Of a DNA stretch of 51,878 nt, positions 15,209 through 23,323 are shown piece after piece. A model generated the notes under the pieces. The model was not told where the DNA came from and searched no databases. It was given only the letters and a program-made list of their open reading frames with translations. Positions within the stretch are counted from its first letter, which is position 1; each line of letters begins with the position of its first letter. A program made the position numbers and the translations under genes. The DNA comes from a virus. Location: positions 1-51,878 of the IMG/VR virus record IMGVR_UViG_3300050021_000074, one strand, 5' to 3'.

Positions 15209-15879
15209 TTTGTCTCCTCGAAGAACTGGGTGTAGTCGGGTGCCTGTTTGAATACTATCTCCGGGTAGTCGTTCACCATCTGGCATAGGCTCTCGCCATA
15301 CACCTTGGTCTTCTTCTCTGATGGTTTGCATGCTCGGTCGAGTCCACCAGTCCATCTGTCAGTGGGGATGCCCATGGCTTTGGCATATGTTCTTCTGATG
15401 ATCCATCGACCATCCCCGGCATTGTATGACACCAGCATCGTCTTCACTGCTTCGTCGTCATTGATCATGAACGGTCGGGCAGTGTTGTAGTTACTCTTGT
15501 CACTGAGGATCAGGTACATCAACTGGTACTGCACATTGTATGGATCTTTCTTCCAGTTCCAGCCCTTCAGCCCTTTCATTGTGACTGCGTTCCTGAAGTT
15601 GTTGAATCGTTCCTTGTGAGCTGCGGTGTATGTGATCGTGATCTGACCGAATCCTCTTCCAAGCTCCCTGCTGGTCTTCAGAGTGGCGTGAGGATTGAAC
15701 CCGGACTCTCGTCCTATCTGAGCGGGGATGATCTCTTTACGGGGCATTGTCGGCCACAGATCGTCGAGAGTCTTCGCTACCATCGGCATGTACTTCTTCG
15801 CCTTCTCGACTACCTCGTTACCGAAGCAGACTGAAGTGAGTAGGAACATACAGAGTATGATCGCCATGATCTTCTTCAT
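15205..15879 (-). CDS. Secreted SLT-like lytic transglycosylase
   Basis: A protein of 224 residues with a signal peptide (MKKIMAIILCMFLLTSVCFG). The SLT-like core reads IIPAQIGRESGFNPHATLKTSRELGRGFGQITITY, with Glu in GRESGF as the presumed catalytic residue and a G-x-x-Q (GFGQ) motif, and later SYNAGDGR, the classic N-A-G-x-G block. It is the second transglycosylase in the lysis region. One of the two may serve lysis and the other virion maturation or entry; the sequence does not tell which. Confidence 0.78.
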   Translation of the reverse strand: MKKIMAIILCMFLLTSVCFGNEVVEKAKKYMPMVAKTLDDLWPTMPRKEIIPAQIGRESGFNPHATLKTSRELGRGFGQITITYTAAHKERFNNFRNAVTMKGLKGWNWKKDPYNVQYQLMYLILSDKSNYNTARPFMINDDEAVKTMLVSYNAGDGRWIIRRTYAKAMGIPTDRWTGGLDRACKPSEKKTKVYGESLCQMVNDYPEIVFKQAPDYTQFFEETK

Positions 15880-15881
15880 GA

Positions 15882-16202
15882 CTATGGGCGAACAAACAGT
15901 ACGGCGAGGATCAGGATGATTGCCATGAGCATGTTCTTCGTGAAGATGACCAGAGCGGATGCGATTGGTGAGGAGTTCGCATTCATGATCAACTGGTCTT
16001 CGTCGTATGAAGGGAAGAGTCCCTTGCCCTGACGATCATCGAGTGCGAGCGAAGTGATGATCAGGAAGAGCGAGATGATGCTACTCACCTTCATGATGAC
16101 TGCGAGATCTGGAGTGAGGAGGTACTGGGCCGGGATCAATCCGCCGCAACCAAGGACGATCAACAGTCCAAATTTTCTCCAGATTTGCTTTAGGCTTTCC
16201 AT
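15882..16202 (-). CDS. Membrane protein, holin-like
   Basis: A protein of 106 residues with three hydrophobic segments (about 10-30, 36-55 and 83-104). AAGGAG 7 bases before the ATG at 16202 decides the start over a longer frame. It stands 2 bases before the secreted transglycosylase gene and has its own late promoter (16257-16264), so it may be a second holin or antiholin. Confidence 0.5.
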   Translation of the reverse strand: MESLKQIWRKFGLLIVLGCGGLIPAQYLLTPDLAVIMKVSSIISLFLIITSLALDDRQGKGLFPSYDEDQLIMNANSSPIASALVIFTKNMLMAIILILAVLFVRP

Positions 16203-16256
16203 TGTGGTGCTCCTTGTACAAATAAAGTTTCCCATATTCAGGGGTTTGTCTAATCT

Positions 16257-16264
16257 TATTTATA
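16257..16264 (-). promoter_or_regulatory. Late promoter TATAAATA
   Basis: A perfect late box on the minus strand in an intergenic region, about 55 bases before the start at 16202. Confidence 0.7.
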
Positions 16265-16284
16265 CGAGGTGCAGTCAATGTGCT

Positions 16285-16335
16285 ATCATGATGCCATATT
16301 AGCTTGCCATTTCTGGTTTAATATGGCATCATGAT
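16285..16335 (-). terminator. 17-bp perfect inverted repeat between transcription units
   Basis: Arms at 16285-16301 and 16319-16335 are perfectly complementary (core ATGATGCCATATTA) with a 17-base loop. It lies after the stop of the phosphoesterase gene and before the 16257 late promoter. There is no U-tract in either direction, so the role (terminator, RNA-stability hairpin or protein site) is open. Confidence 0.5.
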
Positions 16336-16347
16336 GACGCATTATGG

Positions 16348-16361
16348 ATCTGAATTCAGAT
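16348..16361. repeat. Palindrome ATCTGAATTCAGAT
   Basis: A member of the dispersed palindrome family. It overlaps the last base of the phosphoesterase stop codon. Confidence 0.6.
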
Positions 16362-17221
16362 TACAGCCGAACGAACTCGATGCCGACGACCTTGTTGTCT
16401 TCGATGTGGATCTTGGAGAATCCGATCTCGGAAGGGGACAGCATGAACCTCTCGGCGTAGCTGTTGTAATCGTCACCGGCTTCGCCGTAGAGCCGCATGA
16501 ACGACGGGTTGCTGAAGTAGTAGCGGGAGTCGGGGGCGATGTAGCGAACGTTCTGCGCCTCGTCGATGCGGTAGTACTGCTGGATCTTTCCGTGCTCAGT
16601 GCAGAGGTGCAGCTTCTTGCTGGCAGTCGGATCGACGATCAGGGAGCGGTGAATGTGGCCCATCCCCATGACGATGCAGTCGTCCTGCGCGGTCCTCAAC
16701 AGCTTGCCTTTGAGGGACGCCTTCATGTTCGCTTCAGCCTGAATGTCGTCCTTGGCATTGGAGGTGATGCAGCCAGCGCCGTGATGGAAGAACATCTTGT
16801 GGGCGAGTTCTCTCGTCGTGTTGTCGTAGACTTCCAGCTTGAACGAGATTCCGCCGAAGGGAACCTTGAGCTGTTCGGCGATGTACTTGCCGACCTGAAA
16901 CTCATTGTTCAGCACGACCTCATGGTTACCGTCTCCGATGACCAGAAGTTTGTCGCCCATCGGTTTGAACAGACGAATCACTGCGTCTGCCTGATCCTTC
17001 GAGGTTTTGTAGGCGGATGTGGAATGTTGGAAACGTTTGTCGTGCGGACCTATTGCTTCGATGTTGTCACCGAAGTTCACCATGAAGGTGTTGCGAGCGG
17101 TGCAGACTTCTTCGACCATTTCGGATATGTGATCCTCGTTGACGCAGGGACTGCCGAGGTGAAGGTCGGAACTGGTTACTAGCGTGTAATTCTTCGGTAA
17201 AGCTTTTGAAATTATTTGCAT
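16361..17221 (-). CDS. Calcineurin-like metallophosphoesterase
   Basis: A protein of 286 residues with the metallophosphoesterase signature blocks in order: SDLHLG (D19, H21), NFGDNIE, VIGDGNHEV (the GNHE motif), FFHHGAG and VMGMGHIHR (G-H-x-H). The enzyme uses two metal ions to cleave phosphoester bonds. The substrate could be DNA (as in SbcD/Mre11), cyclic nucleotides or phosphoproteins. No SbcC-like ATPase is seen nearby. It heads a minus-strand segment ending in a strong hairpin. Confidence 0.82.
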   Translation of the reverse strand: MQIISKALPKNYTLVTSSDLHLGSPCVNEDHISEMVEEVCTARNTFMVNFGDNIEAIGPHDKRFQHSTSAYKTSKDQADAVIRLFKPMGDKLLVIGDGNHEVVLNNEFQVGKYIAEQLKVPFGGISFKLEVYDNTTRELAHKMFFHHGAGCITSNAKDDIQAEANMKASLKGKLLRTAQDDCIVMGMGHIHRSLIVDPTASKKLHLCTEHGKIQQYYRIDEAQNVRYIAPDSRYYFSNPSFMRLYGEAGDDYNSYAERFMLSPSEIGFSKIHIEDNKVVGIEFVRL

Positions 17222-17245
17222 TCATTCTCCTTAGTTAGTTGTTGG

Positions 17246-17554
17246 TTAAGACCAGCCAGTGGCCATTCGTTGGGCTCGTATCGCTTGGAAATGTTGACAT
17301 CTGAAGCAAGTGTACTTCGCAGTGTTTACGAGGCGATCATCTTCAGTCATTTCTCTTCCACAATGGATACAATTACCATCCTCTTTTCTCTTCTTCATCT
17401 TTCGTACTTGAGCAGCATTGTACTTCACTAGACATGGAGCACACATGACATGTCCATCAGCCGCTGCGCTAAGTGAACTGGTAGGACATGTGACACATAG
17501 TCCTTGTTGCTTCCGAGCATCATATCGTTGCTTCGATCTCTCTGCATTATACAA
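17246..17554 (-). CDS. Zinc-finger protein with two CxxC pairs twice
   Basis: A protein of about 102 residues, basic, with CVTC...CAPC and CIHC...CFRC, two four-Cys zinc sites. The spacing resembles accessory zinc modules of phage HNH or VSR endonucleases, but no nuclease core is present. The start appears to be TTG at 17554, with GGAGAG 8 bases upstream. It overlaps the end of the upstream gene by 8 bases. Confidence 0.5.
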   Translation of the reverse strand: MYNAERSKQRYDARKQQGLCVTCPTSSLSAAADGHVMCAPCLVKYNAAQVRKMKKRKEDGNCIHCGREMTEDDRLVNTAKYTCFRCQHFQAIRAQRMATGWS

Positions 17555-17861
17555 ACATCGCTCTCCATCTCGTTCGTTGCGATCTCATCAGATCCCGCAG
17601 CTCGACTTCTGCTTCCCGGTCGAACGCAATCAGTGATTGGATTTCGAGATCGGTATCACATATGGCAGCGAACCTCAAACAGTACTCGGCGACGATGCGA
17701 TCTTCCTCGTCGTCCTCCCGAGCCTTGACGACCCTGTCAAAGTAGATCCGCGACCCGGAGATCTTGGAGATCACACCGTAGTCATGGTGATGACAGAACT
17801 CGTTGAGCATCATGGATTCTTTGATTAGGATTCGTCCTACTTCTGGTTTCATATTGATCAT
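17547..17861 (-). CDS. Hypothetical protein
   Basis: A protein of 104 residues, acidic in the middle (KAREDDEEDR). No family recognised. AAGGTG precedes the start, and an early-type promoter (TTGACA at 17925-17920) lies just ahead, so this gene heads an early unit. Confidence 0.6.
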   Translation of the reverse strand: MINMKPEVGRILIKESMMLNEFCHHHDYGVISKISGSRIYFDRVVKAREDDEEDRIVAEYCLRFAAICDTDLEIQSLIAFDREAEVELRDLMRSQRTRWRAMFV

Positions 17862-17896
17862 TGGAACACCTTTTCAATCTGGATTAACATTGCTCT

Positions 17897-17925
17897 AAGT
17901 TACCATAGTATCTAGATAATGTCAA
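17897..17925 (-). promoter_or_regulatory. Early-type sigma70 promoter
   Basis: TTGACA (17925-17920), a 17-base spacer ending TGG, and TAACTT (17902-17897). The -35 is preceded by an AT block (GATTTTAA). It drives the gene at 17861. Confidence 0.75.
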
Positions 17926-17932
17926 TTAAAAT

Positions 17933-18274
17933 CTACAGGTTAGTTTCCAAATCGAAGTCGGGACCGGACTCAGGTTGATCGACATTCGTCAGGCATGAAT
18001 GGGGGACGCCGAAGATCTCACAGCCGTCTCTGAACACAACGTCAACCGACTCGTCGTCCTCATCGAAGATGATTGCTCTCTCGCCAGCTTCGATCTTCTG
18101 CTTGACGGTTTCGCGGTCTTCTTCTTTGATTCCATCCACAATCTCATCGAACGATTCGATCTCGATGGTCACGGATGTTCCAAGTGAGTATTGATCATTG
18201 GTTGCTTCTTCGGAAGGGAGACTGAAGTCCTGATCGGTGTCCTGCATCTCTGCCAGTATGCTTGTGTATTTCAT
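17933..18274 (-). CDS. Acidic hypothetical protein
   Basis: A protein of 113 residues, strongly acidic (runs such as IIFDEDDESVDVVF). GGAGATCCC directly before the ATG at 18274 decides the start. Unknown function; acidic phage early proteins often mimic DNA or bind host enzymes, but nothing specific supports that here. Confidence 0.6.
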   Translation of the reverse strand: MKYTSILAEMQDTDQDFSLPSEEATNDQYSLGTSVTIEIESFDEIVDGIKEEDRETVKQKIEAGERAIIFDEDDESVDVVFRDGCEIFGVPHSCLTNVDQPESGPDFDLETNL

Positions 18275-18326
18275 GGGATCTCCATACGAATCAGGGGCGG
18301 ATCGCTCCACCCCTGATAGGTTTGTG

Positions 18327-18602
18327 TTAGTCGTTGAGGAACTCTTTGATCGCCTTCGACTGGGTGTAGGTGACCACCAGTCGGGCCGGGACGTTGATGG
18401 GGAGTCCGGTCTTGGGGTTGCGACAGGTCCGGGCTTTCCGGGCTTTGACCTTCAGGATGCCGAGGCTGGAGAGACGGAACTTACCATCGGTGTCGAGTGA
18501 TTCTGCGATGCGAGCGATCAGGCGGGTGATGACTCTCCCGGACTTTGCTTTGGACATGCCGAACTCGGCTGCGATTTCATCTTGGATTTCTTTGAGTTTC
18601 AT
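18327..18602 (-). CDS. HU/IHF-family DNA-binding protein
   Basis: A protein of 91 residues, the standard HU length. The C-terminal arm shows KARKARTCRNPKTGLPINVPARLVVTYTQSKAIKEFL, with the R-N-P-x-T-G-x-x-I-x-V-P-A segment that inserts into the DNA minor groove. The N-terminus has the helix pair KLKEIQDEIAAEFGMSKAKSGRVI. It would bend or compact phage DNA. CATAAATA at 18635-18642 may give late expression. Confidence 0.88.
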   Translation of the reverse strand: MKLKEIQDEIAAEFGMSKAKSGRVITRLIARIAESLDTDGKFRLSSLGILKVKARKARTCRNPKTGLPINVPARLVVTYTQSKAIKEFLND

Positions 18603-18634
18603 TGTAGTGCTCCTTTAGTTGATTGGGTTGCTTG

Positions 18635-18642
18635 TATTTATG
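18635..18642 (-). promoter_or_regulatory. Candidate late promoter CATAAATA
   Basis: A one-base variant of the late box, 33 bases before the HU gene start in an intergenic gap. Confidence 0.5.
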
Positions 18643-18650
18643 TTGTGTGT

Positions 18651-19172
18651 TTAGATGTACTTCAGCAGATCCAACACGATTATGGTGGTAAATGTGAGGG
18701 CGAACTGGGTAAGTCTGCTCACCATGGCGAACTCGCTTATGTAGAAGATGAACGAATTCATCTCCTGCTCGTTGAGTTCGAGGGCAGGATATGATCCGAT
18801 GTAATCGTACCACTCCTGTGTGTTGACTGAGTCGGGTCCAAGTTTAGCTTCGAAGTATGCGAACAGCGGATTGTGTTCGCACTTAACGTACTTCATCCAC
18901 CAGAAGGCAGTCGGAAGTTTTTCGAGGATGTAGTGGCCGATGCTGATGCTAAGGATGAGAGTCATGTTCAGTGGGGCGACCCCGGCGAACAGATACAAGA
19001 ACAGGAGCATTGCAGCGGTATAGAGGACAGTGTGTTCCAAGCAAACGAGGTAACCCTTTGCCATGAACCTCCACTTGTAAGCCATGTGTGACGCACTTTG
19101 GAACAGCATCTCGCCGAAGATAACGCCGAGGACAACTGGGATGAAGTATCCCTGACAATCGATTAGATTCAA
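18651..19172 (-). CDS. DUF3307-like integral membrane protein
   Basis: A protein of about 173 residues with three or four hydrophobic helices. The pattern MLFQSASHMAYKWRFMAKGYLVCLEHTVLYTAAMLLF... followed by LSISIGHYILEKLP resembles DUF3307 phage membrane proteins (an M-A-x-x-K stretch, then L-x-x-H and G-H-x-x-x-D/E). A longer reading would run into the divergent endonuclease gene. AAGGAG 5 bases before TTG at 19172 suggests that start. A late promoter at 19213-19220 serves it. Confidence 0.5.
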   Translation of the reverse strand: MNLIDCQGYFIPVVLGVIFGEMLFQSASHMAYKWRFMAKGYLVCLEHTVLYTAAMLLFLYLFAGVAPLNMTLILSISIGHYILEKLPTAFWWMKYVKCEHNPLFAYFEAKLGPDSVNTQEWYDYIGSYPALELNEQEMNSFIFYISEFAMVSRLTQFALTFTTIIVLDLLKYI

Positions 19173-19211
19173 ATTCACTCCTTCTGGTAAGTGGATAGTT
19201 CTTTCTGAGTT

Positions 19212-19225
19212 ATTTATAAATAAGA
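19212..19225. promoter_or_regulatory. Bidirectional late promoter TTATTTATAAATAA
   Basis: One palindrome provides TATAAATA on both strands (19217-19224 plus, 19220-19213 minus), facing the endonuclease gene at 19251 and the membrane-protein gene at 19172. CTCCTT (19178-19183) before it can pair with AAGGAG of the plus-strand gene, so the promoter sits in the loop region of a weak hairpin. Confidence 0.65.
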
Positions 19226-19250
19226 ATATAACCACCCAAGGAGAAGTGAC

Positions 19251-20051
19251 ATGGACCTCGAATGTAAATTCATATTCTATAATTATGTGTTTCTTGATTC
19301 TCGCAAGCCCGGACGATATTCGTATGATGGACTCGATGTTTGTTTCCTTTATGAACCATTCTATGTGGGCAAAGGAACAGGGTATCGAAAATTCGCACAT
19401 CTAACCCCATCTAGCCTGAAATCCCGATCTAGGAAAAACAACAAGATCAAGAAGATATTGTCGGATGGAGGTAACGTTCGAAATTTCATACTACAGATAA
19501 ATTCATGTGTATCCGAATCACATGCATTGAATATGGAGAATCTGTCCATATCCTTAATCGGGCGCATTGATAATGGTGTTGGGCCACTTACAAATCACAC
19601 AGACGGTAACGATGGTGTGGTCGGATATTCTAGCCCATTCAAAGGTCAGTCTGATGTTGAGCGGTATGGTGCCGAAAAAGCAGCGATTAGATCACGTAAT
19701 CAATCAATACTTATGCAAACCAATAATCCCAGAACAGGGGTAAAGCTTACTGAAGAAACAAAGAACAAAATATCCAACTCGCATCTAGGGAAGAAGAAGT
19801 CATCCGAGACTCGAAGGAAAATATCAGATCATTATTCTGGCGGATCTGCAGCAAACTGGTGTATGATTTCCCCCACCGGAGAACGGTTTGAATTTAAAGG
19901 ATCGTTCAAATCGTTCACAGAAAACAAAGGACTTCCATTAACAACGAGCCGTGGATTTATAGATAAAGGAATTATTCCTCCACCACATGAATCACGGGGA
20001 CCGAGAAGAGATGCGCTCACCGGATGGGAGATAATTAAATTATCCCTATAG
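19251..20051 (+). CDS. GIY-YIG homing endonuclease, opposite strand
   Basis: A protein of 266 residues. The variant GIY-YIG core reads VCFLYEPFYVGKGTGYRKFAHL (about residues 29-51), in the subclass with PFYVGKG, followed by SRSRKNNKIKKILSDGG. The C-terminal half has NUMOD-type motifs (LTEETKNKISNSHLGKKKSSETRRKISDHY) and a final ALTGWEI segment. It is the only plus-strand gene in the left 31 kb, which marks it as an insertion. AAGGAG precedes the ATG, and a shared late promoter lies 27 bases upstream. Confidence 0.85.
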   Translation: MDLECKFIFYNYVFLDSRKPGRYSYDGLDVCFLYEPFYVGKGTGYRKFAHLTPSSLKSRSRKNNKIKKILSDGGNVRNFILQINSCVSESHALNMENLSISLIGRIDNGVGPLTNHTDGNDGVVGYSSPFKGQSDVERYGAEKAAIRSRNQSILMQTNNPRTGVKLTEETKNKISNSHLGKKKSSETRRKISDHYSGGSAANWCMISPTGERFEFKGSFKSFTENKGLPLTTSRGFIDKGIIPPPHESRGPRRDALTGWEIIKLSL

Positions 20052-20054
20052 AGA

Positions 20055-20219
20055 TCATTCATCATAGCGCATCAGCTCGTCGTTGTAGTCGAACTTCTTG
20101 ACTCGCTTCTCTTTGCTGTTACCCATCACTGTACTCATGGGCGGGATCGGCTTCGGAAGATGTTCGTACATCTCTTCGGCAGCGGTCTTGTTTTTCTTCT
20201 TCCATTTTTTCTTGGCCAT
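20055..20219 (-). CDS. Small basic hypothetical protein
   Basis: A protein of 54 residues beginning MAKKKWKKKNKT and ending DYNDELMRYDE. The basic start and acidic end suggest nucleic-acid or protein binding, but no family is recognised. GAGGGATGTC precedes the ATG. An early promoter lies 34 bases upstream. Confidence 0.6.
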   Translation of the reverse strand: MAKKKWKKKNKTAAEEMYEHLPKPIPPMSTVMGNSKEKRVKKFDYNDELMRYDE

Positions 20220-20252
20220 GACATCCCTCGTAGATTCGTTGTGTAATCCCAG

Positions 20253-20281
20253 AGACTACCACAACGAATCCCGAATGTCAA
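20253..20281 (-). promoter_or_regulatory. Early-type sigma70 promoter
   Basis: TTGACA (20281-20276), a 17-base spacer ending GTGG, then TAGTCT (20258-20253). An AT-rich block (AAATATAAA) precedes the -35. It drives the small gene at 20219. Confidence 0.72.
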
Positions 20282-20282
20282 T

Positions 20283-20471
20283 TTATATTTGGAACTCGCA
20301 ATCGAAGTCGCCGGGGTCAACCACACACGGCACGACCTTCAGCCCCTGACTCTTACAAGCCGCTCTACAATCAACCACATGCGAGCACAGGTAGCAGCAC
20401 AGGTTGGTGTCGAGGCGACAGATGGATACCCGGATCGACGAGCTGCAGAACATGTCTGTGTCCATGGCCAT
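20283..20471 (-). CDS. Cysteine-rich hypothetical protein
   Basis: A protein of 62 residues with nine Cys (for example NLCCYLCSHVVDCRAAC). It may bind a metal. GAGGAGGAATAGC before the ATG overlaps the end of the upstream gene. Confidence 0.55.
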   Translation of the reverse strand: MAMDTDMFCSSSIRVSICRLDTNLCCYLCSHVVDCRAACKSQGLKVVPCVVDPGDFDCEFQI

Positions 20472-20472
20472 G

Positions 20473-20667
20473 CTATTCCTCCTCCTCGACCTGTACGAAC
20501 GTCAGCCCGAGTTCGTTCGGCACCACCAGCACCGGGATATCGAACACGGATTGAATGCCATCCTTGATTTTCCCTATGTATTCGTAGTATTTGTGTTTCG
20601 GAAGGTTGTTGGGAGGGACCGTCACCACCAACACTGTGTTCTTGTCTATGTTCACTACATCGATCAT
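20473..20667 (-). CDS. Hypothetical protein
   Basis: A protein of 64 residues (MIDVVNIDKNTVLVVTVPPNNLPKHKYYEYIGKIKDGI...). Alternating strands and one helix; no family recognised. AAGGAGATAGA before the ATG at 20667 decides the start. It lies after the reductase gene in the same operon. Confidence 0.6.
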   Translation of the reverse strand: MIDVVNIDKNTVLVVTVPPNNLPKHKYYEYIGKIKDGIQSVFDIPVLVVPNELGLTFVQVEEEE

Positions 20668-20716
20668 TCTATCTCCTTGTTGTGCTCCGGGAGGGTTTCT
20701 CCCGGAGCTGTTGAGT

Positions 20717-23323
20717 TTATCCGCAGAAGGTGAAGGCACACTCAGTGCATCCCTTACATCCTTCGTTGTACATGAGGGGAGCACCACACTCCGGGCATCT
20801 CGCAACAAGTTCTTTGTTCGGTATGAACTTGCATAGGAACTTCTTCAGCCGGAAGATGAAGCTTGAGATCGGGATCTCCTGTACACTGTCCAGTGTTTCG
20901 ACCACCAACTCGATGGGAACATTGTGACGAAGCATAAGGGAGACGGTCCTTGCGAGCTTATTTATGTTGTTCTGTCCGCTGTATTTCGACTTGTTCCGGT
21001 CGATATGTTCATCGGGGATGCCGAGTTCCTTGGCCAGTGATTCGAGAACATCCAGTACGGTGTAGGTCAGGATGTCGGATTCTTTGTTGTTGGTACTGAC
21101 AAAGATTGCGAACGGTTTGGTCTGACCACGATCCTTGAACGCCACGTTCAGGTAGAACTTCTTTCCTTCCGACTTGATGATATGTCCCATCAGAGGGTAG
21201 GTGTCGGGGAGTGTGACGTCGCCGAAGACATGCTCGGAGTTGTGACCTTCCCAGATCGCGTAGAAGTCATCCTGTGCTTTCTCGATGGTTGCCTTGGTGT
21301 TCTTGGATTCAAGAACTGCAGTCATCGTGCCGTCACGGTAGGTAGTGCAGCCACGAACGCCTTCCTTCCACAGTCTCTTGTACAGACGGTCGAAGTCTTC
21401 GAACGGCGCATCGTTGGCGATGTTGATGGTCTTGCTGATGCTGTTGTCGATTGCCTTGGAGAAGATGATGAACGGTTCGATGTGATCTTCGATTGTCAGT
21501 TCCATCGAAGTGGCGAACACACCCTTCTCTTCCAGATAGGCGATCTTCTCAGGAGACATGTTGGCGAGGCACCATGCCCAACCGAAGTCCCTGCAGTCAA
21601 CCGACTTGGTGAGTCCACGGTTCTTGTCGATCATGAACTTCCCATCGACGGAAACCAGAACCTCTTCATCACCACGGAGACTGAACTTGAAGTAGTCAGT
21701 CTCATGCCATTCCTGCTTGTCGAATCTCGGGTAAGGATTGTCGCCAAGTTCAGCGTCAACCTTGTGAGATACAGTGACCCAGCGAACGAAGTCCTTCTGG
21801 TACACAGGCTCGACACCACCAGACACGATGCCCATCAGCACACCAGTGTTGCCGTTCGGTGCCGCAGTCAGCATCTGACTGTTCCTGATACCGTAAGCCT
21901 TGATCAGGTCGATGGTGTCGGGAGTGAGAACGCCCGAGTTCTTGATGAAGCCACCGTCGAAGATCTTGGTTTCGTCATACAGAAGGAAGGTGCCTTTCTT
22001 GCTGGCGATCAGTGCGGATGCAGTGTAGGCTTCATTCGCATAGATGCTCATCAGGGAAGTCGCAAATGCGTTTGCTTCCGGGGAGCCGTAGCGCATGCCC
22101 ATCATCATCATGAGCGAACCGTAACCCATGAGTCCACAGCCGATCTTACGACGGAGACGAGCTGCAGTCTTCAGTCCTTCGAGAGGGTATGCGGAGATGT
22201 CGATCAGGTTGTCCAGTGCGCGGACCAGAAGATGGATGTCAGCGATGAACGTGTTGGTGTCGAAGGACACGCCATCCCAGTACGAGACGAGGTTGATGGT
22301 CCCGAGGTTGCAGATGTCGCCAAGGTGTTCATAGAGCACACCCTGAATTTCAACTACACCAGCGTCGGCCAGCATGGAGATCTCGCCGCACGGATTGGTT
22401 CCGGTGATCTTCTGGTAGTAGATCAGGTTGTTGAAACGGTTCGCGTTGTCGATGAAGTAGATTCCGGGTTCGTTTCTGTTGTACGTGTTGCGTAGCAGAA
22501 GCTCCCAAATTTCCCTTGCAGGGAGAGTTTTGTAGATGACCTTGGGGTAGCCCTTAGCTTCCCATGCTTCGAAGTCTCCAGCCCATTCTTCGTCGTAGAG
22601 CGGGTGATGAATGTCCGGGAACCAGAGGCTCCACATCTCGTCGGCTTCGACTGCTTCCATGAATTTGTCATTGACTGCGACAGACATGTTGAACTTGGTG
22701 AGGAAGTTCGGGATCTTCTTGGCTTCGATGTAGTCAAGGATGTCCGGGTGATAGATGGAGAGCATGCTCATCTGAGCACCCTTACGGGTCTTGCTCTTCA
22801 CGTTGGAGGTTGTGTTGATCTGGAACTTCTCACCGGAGTTGCCCTTGGTGATGATGTCCGCAGACACATCGTACAGGCGCATGAACTCTACTACGCCGGG
22901 AGTCGTGCTGCCGATCCCCTTGATGAGCGTTCCCTTGGGGCGGATGTGATTGAAGTTGAACCCAACTCCACCTTCCGTCTTCAGGATCTCGGCTGCGTTG
23001 TGAAGGTCGGTGAAGATGTTCTTGATGCTGTCGTAGGGCTTCACGGCTCTCTGAGCGGCGTAGCAGTTGAATGCATGAACACTCTTGATGTCTGTGCCTA
23101 CGTTGGCACCTACACGACCACCAAAGCAGATCCTCTTTGAGATGAGTGACGCAGTGAGCGCCATCTTCATCGCCGTCGATTCGTTTGCGAAGATTGTATT
23201 GACCTGACGACCAATGTACTCTTCGACTACTTCCCGCTTGTCCTTGTAGTTGTCTTTCCAGATCTCAAGTGACAGCTCGTTTTGAAAGAAATCTTTCCCT
23301 GCTTGCGAATTATAATAACCCAT
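20717..23323 (-). CDS. nrdJ: Class II (adenosylcobalamin-dependent) ribonucleotide reductase
   Basis: A protein of 868 residues that reduces ribonucleotides to deoxyribonucleotides for phage DNA synthesis. Landmarks: the N-terminal active-site Cys in HAFNCYA (C87), the radical-site loop TNPCGE (309-314, C312 and E314), the APNGNTG substrate loop, and a C-terminal cysteine tail CPECGAPLMYNEGCKGCTECAFTFCG, typical of NrdJ. No NrdB small subunit or NrdG activase is in the window, which fits class II. Activity would need host B12 and thus hints at a B12-using host. It overlaps the start of thyX's neighbour region by 14 bases and so is coupled to thyX. Confidence 0.93.
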   Translation of the reverse strand: MGYYNSQAGKDFFQNELSLEIWKDNYKDKREVVEEYIGRQVNTIFANESTAMKMALTASLISKRICFGGRVGANVGTDIKSVHAFNCYAAQRAVKPYDSIKNIFTDLHNAAEILKTEGGVGFNFNHIRPKGTLIKGIGSTTPGVVEFMRLYDVSADIITKGNSGEKFQINTTSNVKSKTRKGAQMSMLSIYHPDILDYIEAKKIPNFLTKFNMSVAVNDKFMEAVEADEMWSLWFPDIHHPLYDEEWAGDFEAWEAKGYPKVIYKTLPAREIWELLLRNTYNRNEPGIYFIDNANRFNNLIYYQKITGTNPCGEISMLADAGVVEIQGVLYEHLGDICNLGTINLVSYWDGVSFDTNTFIADIHLLVRALDNLIDISAYPLEGLKTAARLRRKIGCGLMGYGSLMMMMGMRYGSPEANAFATSLMSIYANEAYTASALIASKKGTFLLYDETKIFDGGFIKNSGVLTPDTIDLIKAYGIRNSQMLTAAPNGNTGVLMGIVSGGVEPVYQKDFVRWVTVSHKVDAELGDNPYPRFDKQEWHETDYFKFSLRGDEEVLVSVDGKFMIDKNRGLTKSVDCRDFGWAWCLANMSPEKIAYLEEKGVFATSMELTIEDHIEPFIIFSKAIDNSISKTINIANDAPFEDFDRLYKRLWKEGVRGCTTYRDGTMTAVLESKNTKATIEKAQDDFYAIWEGHNSEHVFGDVTLPDTYPLMGHIIKSEGKKFYLNVAFKDRGQTKPFAIFVSTNNKESDILTYTVLDVLESLAKELGIPDEHIDRNKSKYSGQNNINKLARTVSLMLRHNVPIELVVETLDSVQEIPISSFIFRLKKFLCKFIPNKELVARCPECGAPLMYNEGCKGCTECAFTFCG

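Noticed and set aside
16331-17182. A 283-codon plus-strand frame
   Set aside because: Antisense to the metallophosphoesterase, whose catalytic motifs are intact; no ribosome site.
21182-22495. A 437-codon open frame on the plus strand
   Set aside because: It lies fully antisense to nrdJ, has no ribosome site, and its protein is a reverse-strand image of a well-recognised enzyme.
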